The notes under the pieces: model-generated | Told to the model about the DNA's origin: nothing | The model's input: the letters and a program-made list of their open reading frames with translations, nothing else | Databases searched by the model: none | In this document: positions 12,901-25,003 of the stretch, in pieces | How the letters are laid out: the number at the start of each line of letters is the position of its first letter | Position numbering within the stretch: the stretch's first letter is position 1 | Origin: Fasciolopsis buskii | Taxonomy: Eukaryota > Platyhelminthes > Trematoda > Plagiorchiida > Fasciolidae | Direction of reading: 5' to 3' | DNA: 64,000 bases | Assembly: GCA_008360955.1 (NCBI GenBank) | Contig: LUCM01008127.1 | Span: 90,264-154,263, forward strand | Translations under genes and position numbers: made by a program

Positions 12901-13433
12901 GCACGTGTACACAAAACCTCTAAAACCAGATATCATCTCCTGGACAAGAAGACCCATAAAATTTTCTTCCTCGGGCCCGGTAAGTTACCATGCTGTTTGT
13001 TCGGATTTTATATCCATATCATTTTGCTACACCACATCACCTCGATTTTATTACTTCGATATTAGGCACCTGAATTCTGGAGTGGCGGTTACAGTAGACG
13101 GCGAATGCGTTAAATAAGAAAATTCTCGATTTTATTGGTTTGATGATCTTGACGAACGGAAGTATGTTGGAACGTTGGTGAATGTCATGAAGACATTTGG
13201 ACATTTTCCTTTTACTTGAAGCAGTTTATAACCCTTTTAGGTAAAGTACAGTGTCTGGCCTTGGTTGGGCGTGTTTAGTCCCGTTTCGGAGAGGGTAGGT
13301 TCGTAGAAAAATGGTACAGTCATGATTTATTTCTGTTCAAGTGATTGGACAATTATTCTTCTGGTTCAGCTCTTCCTGTTGTCGTACTGTGACCTACAAT
13401 TTGATTTTGTTGTTAATACGCTTGCACTTCCGG

Positions 13434-13462
13434 CGGGAGCGCGCGCGCGAGCGAGAGAGAAG
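13434..13462 (+). repeat. GC/GA-rich simple tract
   Basis: GGAGCGCGCGCGCGAGCGAGA-type alternating purine/pyrimidine passing into (GA)n, in otherwise A+T-rich DNA. Confidence 0.8.
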
Positions 13463-15717
13463 TAGATCGGCTGCTTACCACAATATGTACTAGGCACGAT
13501 TTGCCCGCATTTCGTGATGCATGGCAAACGTTACTTTGTAACTGAATTCATAAATTTTCTGCCAAAATATCCGCATGAATGTTGAACAACAAAGGCAATC
13601 TCATCCTTTGCTACCGGACAGTAACAATGTGTTTTGTTCATTATCTCTATCGCATCATCACGAATAAACATCGTTTTTCCACTCTTCCCTACCCTCTGAT
13701 CCATTGTCAATAAGCCCAACAAATAGTGACATAAAAGAAATAGCGGATAACTCATGCGTAAATCTACCCGTCGGAAACAATGAAAACAAAAAAATCTATG
13801 GCATATTGGACCGAAATATTATTCTCAGGGGTTGTTGTATATATTTCGACAATTTATCTGTAGATAGGAATAAGTAATTCAGCATGTAATAACGGAAGCA
13901 TGAAATGACTTAGAACCAACATTTTTTGGTTTGCTTAGGGATCGTTCTGTATATTTTACCCGGAGTAAAAGTGAGTGATCATTTGGCGTTATCAATGAAA
14001 TTTAATCAAAGCCATTAAACATGCATAGACTTGTTTCAGTTGGAGTTTGTCGACTGGAGTAGGCGACCGTTGCCTCAAGTAAGTCACCAACCCTAACTAC
14101 AGAGCTGCCATTCCGTTTGGCATTTGGAGCAAAATCCCTGTCGGAATTCTTTAACAAATCAGGTTCTGCGATACTCCAAGTTTCTGAATCAGTGTTCCTA
14201 TTTTCACTTCCTTCTACCTAATATGCCTAGTGGTTAGGATATATGGACTTGTCATTACATTCATGCATTAGGAATATAAGGAACGTAAAGGCCTAACGTA
14301 TGTCTAGCTTTGCATCTTATCCGTTCTTGGTTCCTTAGAGGAAATATTACTGACTACATTGTGCGCAAAGGTTATCAAGCAGCACCAAATGTTATTCACA
14401 GACAAGGTCAAATAAACGGGTGCATTCAACATCTTTTATAATCATAAAGGGGATTTGTACGGAAGTCTAATTTGCAAGTATTGTTAATCCGAAACCCAAA
14501 TGTCACATTTATATCCTAATAAAATTTTACGACAAACCAACAGTTCAACTAAATCAAGAAACAATACGTGGTTCAAAATCATCTGTTGCCTGCCATTGGC
14601 TCCGACGGCCTTATTCGATGGTCTCGATACAAATTCATTCCCTTTCCGTACAATGACGATGCCACGCCTATTTGCTATTCACATATGAACGGATTAGGTG
14701 GACTCCCGTTGAATAACACGAGCTGAAATCTTGCGAGCTTCTAGCGGTCACTACCTCTTCTTAAAATTTAACAACGATTGGGGTACGTGCGGGGCTCTGA
14801 AATTGTGAGGGAAATCAAATCATTTTCCAACCTGGTCGTGGAAATCTGGCAAGGGATAGTGATCCCGAACTTGATACCATACTCGCCAATGATCAGAGCC
14901 CCGATTGGAATGTCATTCATCTAGTCTTTTTAAGTTTCGTCCTCCTGTGTTAATTTCTGCAAATTAGTTAGTCACTAAATTCCTCTAGGCCAAGGACACT
15001 TTTATGAAGTAAACGTCCGGTATATTGAGGCCTCAAACGAACACTTTCAACCGTGGATTTCCACACTAAAATTTCCGTATGGTCAGAACAAGCCTGAACA
15101 CTTAAGTTAGTCCAATGACAATCGATAGTCTATGAACCACGCTTCCAACAAGATCTATTTTCCGTGAGTCAAATTCAGACGGAAGGTTTTATAAAAGCTT
15201 TTTTATTCAAATAAAACCTCCTTTGCACTTCCTCCGGTCAGCAATCAATGCCGATGATTGAAATCAGGAATACTAGAAAACAATTTCGGTGTTTTACTAA
15301 CACCTAATACAACCCAAAATACAGCCCAGTAATAATATTCAGTGATAGGAGTATTTGTGGTTATTTTCAAAGTAGGAATACTAGTCTTAAAAATGGCAGA
15401 AGTACTACAAGGAATTTCATTTCTATCAGATGATTCTACCCAATCACACAAGAGGTCAAATGAAATTAGAATCATCGATGAACGAGTGTGTTCTTGTAGG
15501 TGAACATTCAGTATTTAATCAACAGATGACTCGATTCAATAACTGCCTGACCTAGGAATGGGGCACCAGGGCAGCGGTCTTCGAAGAGGTTGTGAGACCT
15601 ACCAGGAAAGAACAGAAACGGAAAAACCAGTAAGTGAATTAGCCAGCATAAACAATTTACCAATACATGTATCAAGCAACCAAGCTCTGTAGATCATATC
15701 CAAAGCCTCCGACGTAC

Positions 15718-16040
15718 TTGGGCTACCTGCAGAGAATTCATCTATCAGTAGGGGTCGATCGCTGTGAGCTAACGGACAGTAACCGTGCAAACCAGTGACG
15801 GATAGGTGCAACATCATCATATGATGAAGTTCAAAAAACCGTTCAGAGCCTGCCCGGTAGCGTAATGGCTAAGGCGTTCGACTCAAATTCGGTTATCCAG
15901 GGTTCGCTTCCCAGGTCGGGCGCGGTCCATATGCACTGCTCATGATTCCTAACAAGGATGAAACAGCTGTACACTGCTTCCATGGTTTCTTTATGGTGAG
16001 TTGAGCGATGATATCACATGGTGAATTATTTCATGAAAAC
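15718..16040 (+). repeat. tRNA-derived short interspersed element, copy 3
   Basis: This copy is collinear with copy 2 and differs at about eight positions in 320 by eye, so the family was active recently. Its tRNA-like core is 15848-15921 (74 nt). It starts CTTGGGCTACC and ends TTTCATGAAAAC. I found no clear target-site duplication. Sequence upstream (15600-15717) may belong to a longer version of the element, but no second copy is present to test this. Confidence 0.85.
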
Positions 16041-19000
16041 TTACCAGTACGACGGTCTGGATGACGCAAGCTGAAGCCTAAATGGCGACAAGGACAGAGA
16101 AATGCTCGTACCAACAGATAACACGAGCAAATTTATTTTAGACCTAAACATATGCGTACGCAATCTGTAGGAGCCATTTGGATCCACAATTTTCAAACTG
16201 TGATTAAGACTAGCAAGAATTTGGGTAAAAGTTTCCCGTGGTGAGAAAAGTTGTACTGATTCTCCGAATCCACTGACTTCCTATGAACCTACTTCAAGCT
16301 CGTAATTTGTCGGAAATTATGCATAACATTAATGGGTAAATCAGTAAAATGTTCGTGAACGGTTAGGGATACTAGTAGGTAGTAATTCAGCACACCAATT
16401 ATGAGGTTCCACCGGCAAACCTTTGACATCTCTTACAGTTGCGCAACAATGTAACGTGAAACTCATGACCTAAACATAGCATTCGTTTTCATTCACAAAT
16501 AGATCTGACTGCGTTATTGCAATAGTGATTTATTAGTTGACCACTGCACTCGTTTTTATATGGCTTTTCACATCTTTCTGGCGCCGTGCCTGTGCATCAA
16601 CCAAGGTCGTGCATTGCCGCGACGTTGTCCCATTGCGTCACGTGGAATGAACAATGAGTCATTTCACATGCCTTAGCATCTAATGGTATATTGAACTTCC
16701 ATGTTAAGTGATGCATCCGATGCTTTCAAAACTTTCATAACCAATTCTGCCTTGGAAACCACGGTTACAAATACAAAAGAACTGTTATTACAAAAAATCG
16801 AGTCATGGAAGTGAAACCCTCACAGAACCCTGATAAATCACAGCAGAAAAGACTGTTTGTAAAGTATGGCATAGTTGACTTCATCACAAATCATAAACAT
16901 AAGTCGCATAAGTCCAAGTAAAACCACCGATCCAAATCGATTAGTGACAAAAATGTTATAAACAGAGCATAATCTATTGCCTTTTTGGTCGACGATAATT
17001 TGTGAGTGAATTGAAAAGTGTTCAGAAACAACTGATTGAATAGTTATCAATACAATGCATGTTTTACACGGTAAAGGTAAATGGACCGTTCATATATTTT
17101 ATTAAAAATGGAACTATTCTTCTTCTCTTATTCCGATTCGATTTTGATGGTCATTGAGGAATTACTAAATATGAATTTGGAAAAAACTGAGGTACGTTTG
17201 GGCCGTTGACTTCAGACAGTAATTTTTTTTGGATCACTGATTTCCCTGGTCAGCAACCTCAGTTTTCATGAAACAGTTTCAAATAAAGCGGAATTTTTGT
17301 TGGCTGACTAACATCAACGAACCCAAGATCATGATAACCTGTAATATATAATTTACACATCACAATGAACTGACCTGTACGGAATCCAGAGCGATTCATT
17401 CATGTTCAAATCCTTAATGAAAAACGTGAAGCACGTTCTTCATGCTCTCTAAGAATAATTGGTACTAGTCATTCATCTTCCTCATAGTACAGATGATACT
17501 CAGAAGTAATGATTATGAGCAGACCATTTACAATGGTCATTGTGATGGGTGATCATACATTGATTCAACCGGAACACTAGAGACTTGAATCACCTGTTCA
17601 TTACTGGCTTACAGACATCGTGGATTGTCTTTCATAAAACAGCTGACTATTTTGATGGGCATTACCTTTCTTAACAGAGTGAAACCCAACATGGCTTTTA
17701 TTTGTCCAGCTACGCATCGATACAGCTTGATAAACTATATAGTAATCAACAAAATGCTGGGAAAAACAATCCAGTGAGTGAATACAAAGCAATGTTTTGG
17801 GACTACAGAACGGAACTAACTACGACGATAAAAAAATTACCTGTAGCTTTTCAAAGCAACATGAAACATTTATTGCTGGACGGCAAACAAGACATCACTG
17901 AAGCACGCACAGTCAGACTTTCTTAGGATAAATTTGTTTTTATGGTGAACATTTTGAGAAGGCACTATTCCAGAATACCTGCATGAATCTCTTCTTGTAT
18001 ATGATAAATTTTGATTAACTGAGGAATATACCAAGTGCACCAGGGTCAATCGGAATTGCGAAAGTTTTTCCATTTCCCATCGAGAACGAAATCAGTGAAG
18101 GATATTGTTCATTGGGGAATGAAACCGACCATTTAGTTTTTGTAGTTTCCGAGAGGAGATAATTAAATGTGGACCGAAACGCAGACGGATTTACGTGAAA
18201 AATGAAACACGCGAAAGTGTTACAAAATTAAATGACAGGATAATTTTGGTTTGAATGCGCGATTCACTCAAATTCCGTGCAACACTGAGAGGATGGCTGG
18301 TGCGTGTCCACTGTCGGTCTTAAATTGACGCGGGAAAATTGTACGGCGTAACAAGTGAACCGAATCCCGGCCATGTCAATTCAAGTTTAATTTAGTCTAG
18401 TCTAGTATGAATCTCATGCACTCGAGAGTGGATATTCGCCAACTAGGAAGTCAGCATCACATGTGCATATTATGTAAATTCGGAAACTAGATATTTAACT
18501 AGTTTAACAGAAACAAATTCAATTCTGAATCGATGATTTCGTGGTCAGTTAGAAAAGTGACAAGGTAAGTTGCAGTTGAGCATTCATTCGCCTTTATACA
18601 TGCATTCATCTTAGGATTACTTATAAACGAATAATGTGTAGATAAGGCCTCCTCATCCCTTAAGATAGGATGGATAGATGGACTAACGTTTGACCTTTCG
18701 AAGACAACACTGACAGTGTTAGGATCTTTGGAACTCGCATTCACTCTGTTCCAAATAAAATCGCCAAATGAAGTTCGCTGCCCAGCACTGACGAAGTAGT
18801 GAATCGGTGAAACTTTTTGGCATTTCTTCGGAATTGCAATGAGTAATACAGGGGTTTATAAAATTAAACCGAATGAGTCCAAGTGCGAAATAAACAGAGC
18901 AGCCATGTTTGAAAATCCCGGCGATTTGGAAATTTTCTTATCATAATTGTTTATCTGTAAACAATCCACTCAGCTCAAACTATTAAAATCACACCTTCCT

Positions 19001-21384
19001 AACAGGCGGCATTCTTCTTTTTTCCGCGCCAAATCATGAAATTTCAACGATAAAGTAAAGTCCCGGACAGAAATTTTATACATGTCATACAATCACGAAA
19101 ATAAATTCAAATCTGTCAAGCTGACTTATGTATGCTGTATCCCAAACGAGTGGAATTTTCAGGTGGGCCCGATCTGTCTAATCGAACCAGCTAAGGGTTG
19201 CCCTAAATTTTCGTCCCGCCGGAATAGTGCCAACCACATTTTGTGCGACATTCATCCTCAATGAGTAAATTTGTCGTGAATTTAAATAACTAAGTTTGAT
19301 TCAGAGAAGATGTAAAACGTACCTGCATGACTCTAGGAATGCTGTCTTGTGAAAGACAGAAAACCATTATAAGATCGATATAACAATAATCTGGGAATTC
19401 GAAAGCAGGACATTTTGACGAAGATATCATCGGGTCTGGTATCGTTTCTGATAAAAAAGTGTTGGCCAAATAACAAAAGGCAACTGTTATTTTCTGATAG
19501 AGATGCAAAGTAAAATGCCAGTGGAAAGAAAAGGATAGACAAGAAAACCCAGTATTTGAACAGGAGTTTAATCAAATGATCATTTCTACTGGCAAACTAT
19601 ATTGGTTCTGTCGTCAGGAAGTGCGATTCTTATTCACATTGTTGCCTAGCATAGCTGCGCGATAACCTTGAAATATTGCTTACTTCGTCACCGTATTCAA
19701 ACATGTTTTGCGGCAACTGAAAATATACGTGAAAACTTTGATATCTGTTCTCCGAAACGTGAAAATATTAGGTTTAAATAGTCAACCTGGTCGGAGGTTA
19801 TATCCAAAGCCACTGCAAGTTTTATTGCCAAACTTTCTTCTTTTGCATGAAAAATGTCTTTTCTGTCGTTTTTAAATAATCGTTTACCCACTGCTTCCTC
19901 TCTTACGTCGGATGCCCAATTGCTTTCTGTTTCGTTTTACAAATAACAGCAGGATGTATTTACAACCGTGCTTCACATCGGAACTGAGCGGAAACTCACT
20001 GGCGTGAAGCAAAAGTCGCCTTCCATGGGCTGATCATTAGTTGAATCACGACCGCAGGTTTACTTCATACTCGAGATCGGACAAACAGGTTTTTAGAGTA
20101 CATTTTTTTCTAAAATCTTTTCTTGGTATACGGCTATTAACACTGCCCGCATAAGCTTGTTTGCACCTACTCGTAGAGTTCAAATCGGGATTGGAAATGT
20201 TCGTTTGAGTAAAGGGATTTCCCTTTGTGCAAAGCAAATACTGCAGGCGAATAGTGGGAAATGGTCTTAAACCTGTGTCACTTCACTCATTCAGTAAAAG
20301 TATCTGTGCACTTCACAACGATCTAACCGGTTGAATACCTAATTAGATTTTTCTGTTTTCTCGGCCTATCATAACATTTTTTTGGAGAAAAGTAATCAAT
20401 TTCCAGGTTGCTATAAAAGTCACGCAGCCCCAAGCCTACAGAGTAGCATTTAAATGATGTCGTGCCATAAGTTGAAAACTTCGTAAACGTTTTACTGTTT
20501 TTATACCTGAACTAATGCTGCCTACTTGGCAAAGGTCTTACACAAATCCGTATCTTTAATTTTACGACGTACAAAGTATTTGGAAAAAGTGATCACTTAC
20601 CGTTAACTTCGACACTTGTTGTACTCGTTTTTCTAATTTGTCAACTTCGTGTTTGACTGTGTGAAAGTTGAGTACGCTTCCCACAGCGTGTGTGATTCGC
20701 TTGGGTATGACATACAAATGAATTCAATCACACTACGGACACAAAAGTGGTCTTTAAATACATCTAAGGGTAATCTAACTAGCCATAAATTTTCATTTAG
20801 TTGCTTCCAGTTTCATGTCTACACGAAAGTGATTTGTTTTTAATCTTAAATTTATAAGGCGATATGATACTGCAGTTGATCACTTAGCTGAGAGTAATGC
20901 CTTGCATGCTCGCACACGGCTGTTTGCACGAAAAGTGACTTCTGTTTCCCATTCACTAGCGACAGTTTGGATGTTTTTCAATAATTAATCTCTACTTATC
21001 CAGCATTTTTCTTAGGTCATATCTTAATGGACAAGGTTTTATTTGACCCTCATTGTATTCAAGAGAGACAAGCGGCATAACGTTGGCACTTCGAAACGTT
21101 GAGCATTTTCACTTTAATTCACCGGCTGAGTTGATTCCCATCTTACGTACACTTGTAACCAAGTATCGGTTAACACTATAGCATTCTCTACATCATTTGG
21201 GAATTACTTGGAACCGCATGAAAACATTTGTCTTTCAGATACCTAGCAGGCGCACAAGATTTTGAGTAACAAACAGCTAATGGGTCCATCTTACATGTAT
21301 CCCAAAATGTGCGCATACAGGATGGATCATGTGACAGAAATTTGCAAACAGGATTTAAATAAGCCACTGGAATAATAGCGGTAA
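16041..21384. other. non-coding, nothing recognised
   Basis: Short open frames (for example 17702-17926) read protein-like in places but have no splice borders or family resemblance that I can defend. Confidence 0.5.
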
Positions 21385-21780
21385 ATAGCCTCAAAGCTAT
21401 TCTGTCAATTCGGTCAATTTGACATAATTTTCACTTCAAGGCCGCATGAAGGGTTATTTGAAGCGGACTGTCCGAAGCTCATGGACTTTGTTGAACAAGA
21501 AGTTCCTAAGCTAAATTCAAAGACTCTTCGAGAGCCGTTTCTACTTAAGGCGATTTTAGTGCGGGAGCATTTATGCGGACTAAAATACAACCGGGGCATT
21601 CTGTCTAGGTTTGAACATATGTGCAAATTCCTAAGGGCTTGTTTCACCTTTCTGCGCTTGATTCCCCTGTCAAATGCAAATTCAGTAAATCAGTCACGTG
21701 AACATCGGACAGAACTTCCGATCCATGGTGAAAGTACAGTAAACAAACGGAATTTGTTGATAAAATTCCAAAGAAGTTAA
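21385..21780 (+). other. unproven 131-codon open stretch
   Basis: It is open from just after TAA 21382 to TAA 21778. The peptide is charged and looks helical in the middle (EADCPKLMDFVEQEVPKLN, later FLLKAILVREHLCGL). A possible donor ACA|GTAAAC lies near its end. There is no recognised domain and no clear acceptor, so it may be chance or a relic. Confidence 0.2.
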
Positions 21781-22385
21781 GTTCTGCGTCTAGTGTACTT
21801 GCGAAGCCGGTTTTTCGGTTAACAAAATTCTCGTCGGTTTCCGCGCAAAAGAAAACACGTGTCCATATGCGAAAAATATTCAGTTTTTCTTCCGAAATTG
21901 GGTATAAACCAGGTCATGGTAACCATAGTGCCAGTTTTCCTTGACTCTCGGTGATAGGGTATAAAGACATATATCAATATCTTCAACTTAATGATTCGTC
22001 ATCACTCTACAAGTTCACGATAATTATCAGCCTGCATAATGCTGCCGAATTGAATGAATGCGGCAAATCTGTGATTAGTCTGTTATGGAACCGATAATTT
22101 TTGCCCACTTAACTTATCTGAAACCGAGTCGCGTAAGTTGAATCCCCAAGAAGGAGTGTTGATACCATAATGATGCAAGGGAACGTTTTATTTAAACTGC
22201 TGCTCTTATTTCTATCAAAAGTGAGATTCCATCTTAGTTAAAAGTGCGGCGTCAAATTTCTTTTGAGATATTTTTTTCCGTGAGTTATTCGTCTTAGAAG
22301 TTAGTTGGCGAATAGCCGTGGCAGCCTACTATCAAGGTCACCCTCTAGTTCTGCTGCTTAAGCAGCTTAATTTGGTCCTGGCTTC

Positions 22386-22446
22386 TTCTGCAGAGTAGTT
22401 CAGTGGTCTGTTCGTGGATATCCTCGCTACGGGTTTAAATTACAAG
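22386..22446 (+). repeat. degraded tRNA-like repeat head
   Basis: TAGTTCAGTGGTC (22396-22408) resembles an A box and GGGTTTAAATTAC (22431-22443) a decayed B box. The spacing is shorter than in a tRNA. This is weak, single-copy evidence. Confidence 0.25.
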
Positions 22447-22718
22447 CTTTTGATTTACTTCTGTGCTGCCCAATAAAAACCTAGAAGTCCACACTCCTGA
22501 AAATGTTCATTGCTACGGTGTCTCGCATCTTGCCGTCTTCATTCCCTTAAAATACGCATTTTCTGAAGGGAAACAAAGTTTCAAAGATCCATCAAAATAA
22601 TTTCGACTGAACGTTTCGCTTCTTCGGGGTGGAGAAATCGTCGATTGTTTACGGTTAATCCAGTGCACTTTGGACAGGTGCACGTAACTCTGCCAAAGCT
22701 TCCGGCATCCCGTATTTC

Positions 22719-22810
22719 TTGAAATAACTCAACATGTGATATTATGGCCCAACCCACCATTAAGAACCCATGGAAGTAGTGTTTCCTTTTACCCATCGGG
22801 TTCCTCATAC
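22719..22810 (-). repeat. old diverged fragment of the same short repeat family (3' part)
   Basis: On the + strand it reads like the outer end of copy 1: the order GAAATAA, CATGTGATAT, CCACCAT, CCCATGGAAG matches positions 4754-4820 with about ten differences in the first 65 bases, and similarity fades afterwards. The tRNA-like core is not recognisable here. Confidence 0.6.
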
Positions 22811-23027
22811 GTTTCTCCTAAAGAAAGCGGCCTGATGAACCTGCGGGTTCTGAACATTGACGAAACTCATCCAATGTACCGTACAATTATAGAAGTAACC
22901 TAATCTTCTGGATTTCATGTATGCTTTTTCTACTTGATAAATATCTGTCTCATATATTCGATCCACATGCTGCTTACGCCTAAGCCGCTGTTAGATAGGT
23001 TCAAACTGAAGTACTCATTTAATTGGT

Positions 23028-23078
23028 GTGTCTGCATGTAGGTAAATATGCATGTATGGATGTGTGGATGCATGTATG
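23028..23078 (+). repeat. degenerate (ATGT)n tract
   Basis: Imperfect repeats of ATGTATG / GCATGTATGG, as in a decaying tetranucleotide microsatellite. Confidence 0.6.
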
Positions 23079-24975
23079 TACGTATAAACATAGGTGACTT
23101 ATCTGTGATCATTGATGTGCGTGTGAGAGAGGCCCAATGATTGGTTCTTTGTGTTGCTTTAGGTGACCGCCTGATTAGACATTCGTGGCGACCAGGTCAC
23201 AGTCTAGGCAAATGTGAAATACGCATACACCTAAGTGAAAGATTATGGGCTCAAATGTGACCAGGAAGGTGTATATTCACACCAGGATTATCTCGGATGA
23301 TAATAGACAAAGTCAAAGCCAAGTTCAGTGTGTGCTGCGTTTTAAAGACAATGTGGCACCTAGCGCTTCCACTCATAATTGCGTACATGTTTTATAGTGC
23401 GAAATCCACAATCAACTAAATGGGAGTATACTTGGATGACATAATTATTCGGGGATCACATTGTTATTTTTCGGAAGGTTTTGCCGGTTGGTCAATTTCA
23501 ACCTTCCATAAGCGGGAGCAAGACACCAATTTATAGGTATATGCCGTAAGTAATCTGTTGTATTACAGGCTGAAGAAAAAATTACCTCGGAAGCATAATT
23601 TGTTTCGTGGTTCCTGAATGGTTATTGGGATGACTGACCGGCGAAAACGAGTAGCCACACCTGACAAGCGGCAGTAACCGTGGAACTGTTTGTTTACGTT
23701 CGGAGGGGATAATTTCTTCATCTGTATCCAAAACACACTACTCCGAATTGACATCATTCTGCCGACAGCAGGAATGCAGTGGGTGCAAACACATTTTAAT
23801 TCTGTTAAACTCTTCTCAGCGTTGTACCCAAGCGGGAAAATGAACCAAGTCAGCGAAACTTTACAAACTACATAGCGGTAGCCTTACGCTTTGCTTGAGG
23901 GGACGATTTTTCTCTTACGTAAAATAGGTAATTAATCTTGGTAGATAGATTATTTAATGAATTTTTGAAAACCGCTTGCAGTTAAACAACACATGATCAG
24001 TCAACCAAACTGCTTGGGAACGGACCACAATGGATAAAGAGATGCAATTAATTGCGTAGTTTTCAGCAGAACAGCTCCAGCGAGTGAATCATGTGCTATT
24101 CTGCCCATTTTTACCAGTGCAGATCAAAACCTTCACACGTGCAACCAAAGAGTTGATGAAATTAATTCCATGAGTTTGACCGAATGTAAACCTTTCGGAA
24201 ATTCTTTGAAGAAAATTAACCCGGGAAACGAACAATGTTGGATAACGCAAAATGAAGCCGTTCAAACGGAATCCGCCTAACAAATGCGTCTGAGAGGACG
24301 AAAAGCAACAGATCCGGAACAAACCAAAACATGGTTACTATGTAGTCAAGTAATCTTAAAAGAGTTTTTGCTTACCTTGGCCGTAAAGATCCGATTGGCT
24401 TGAATGGATCCTAGAATGGATCCAGATAAGTAAAGTCGTTTATCTAGTTTATATAATACTAGTATTATCAATAAATCTTCGGACTCTTCTTTTGTTTGTT
24501 GGACCACATAAGGCGGACTGCGATCATCAGAAGATTACCGTCTGGGAAATTAACCGGCGCAGGGAGAAGTCGAAACTAGAAAGTTTACGCCGTTCGGACA
24601 ATGTCTGCATGCATGAACTTATGGAAACCGCTCACACTGTACCACCACATCTATTTCCCTAGGTGAGCTACGGTAGGAATCTAGCCGTGACAGGTTAATA
24701 GCAAAACTTACCCAGGGTAGACGTCATATTCTCGCTCAATTCGATTGGCTAGCCAGTAATCCTTAGGTAACGTATCGGAGCACCGTTCGGAATCGTCACA
24801 TAGTTAAGCTGATTGGGTACATGGACTATTAAATCCCGAATGGCTTTCATTCTTCTGTTCTAATCCCGCCGGAGTCAAACGATTCCCTTATTTTAATTTA
24901 AAAATTGCAGCCACATACGTCATTAAAACGGTCAAATAAAATCTTCCAATGCAAGTAGTCGTTGCCCCAAATTAA

Positions 24976-25003
24976 GTACAATACAATACAATACAATACA
25001 AAA
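24976..25003 (+). repeat. (ATACA)n pentanucleotide microsatellite
   Basis: About five tandem ACAAT/ATACA units, followed by an A+T-rich stretch. It could be the tail of a decayed retroposed element, but no body is recognisable upstream. Confidence 0.9.

Larger units (their letters stand above)
12053..15717. other. non-coding with simple repeats
   Basis: Holds the CAA tract at 12.88 kb and the GC/GA tract at 13.44 kb. No gene is recognised. Confidence 0.5.

Noticed and set aside
15599..15820. Minus-strand open frame across the start of repeat copy 3
   Set aside because: It crosses the repeat boundary and has no recognised protein features.
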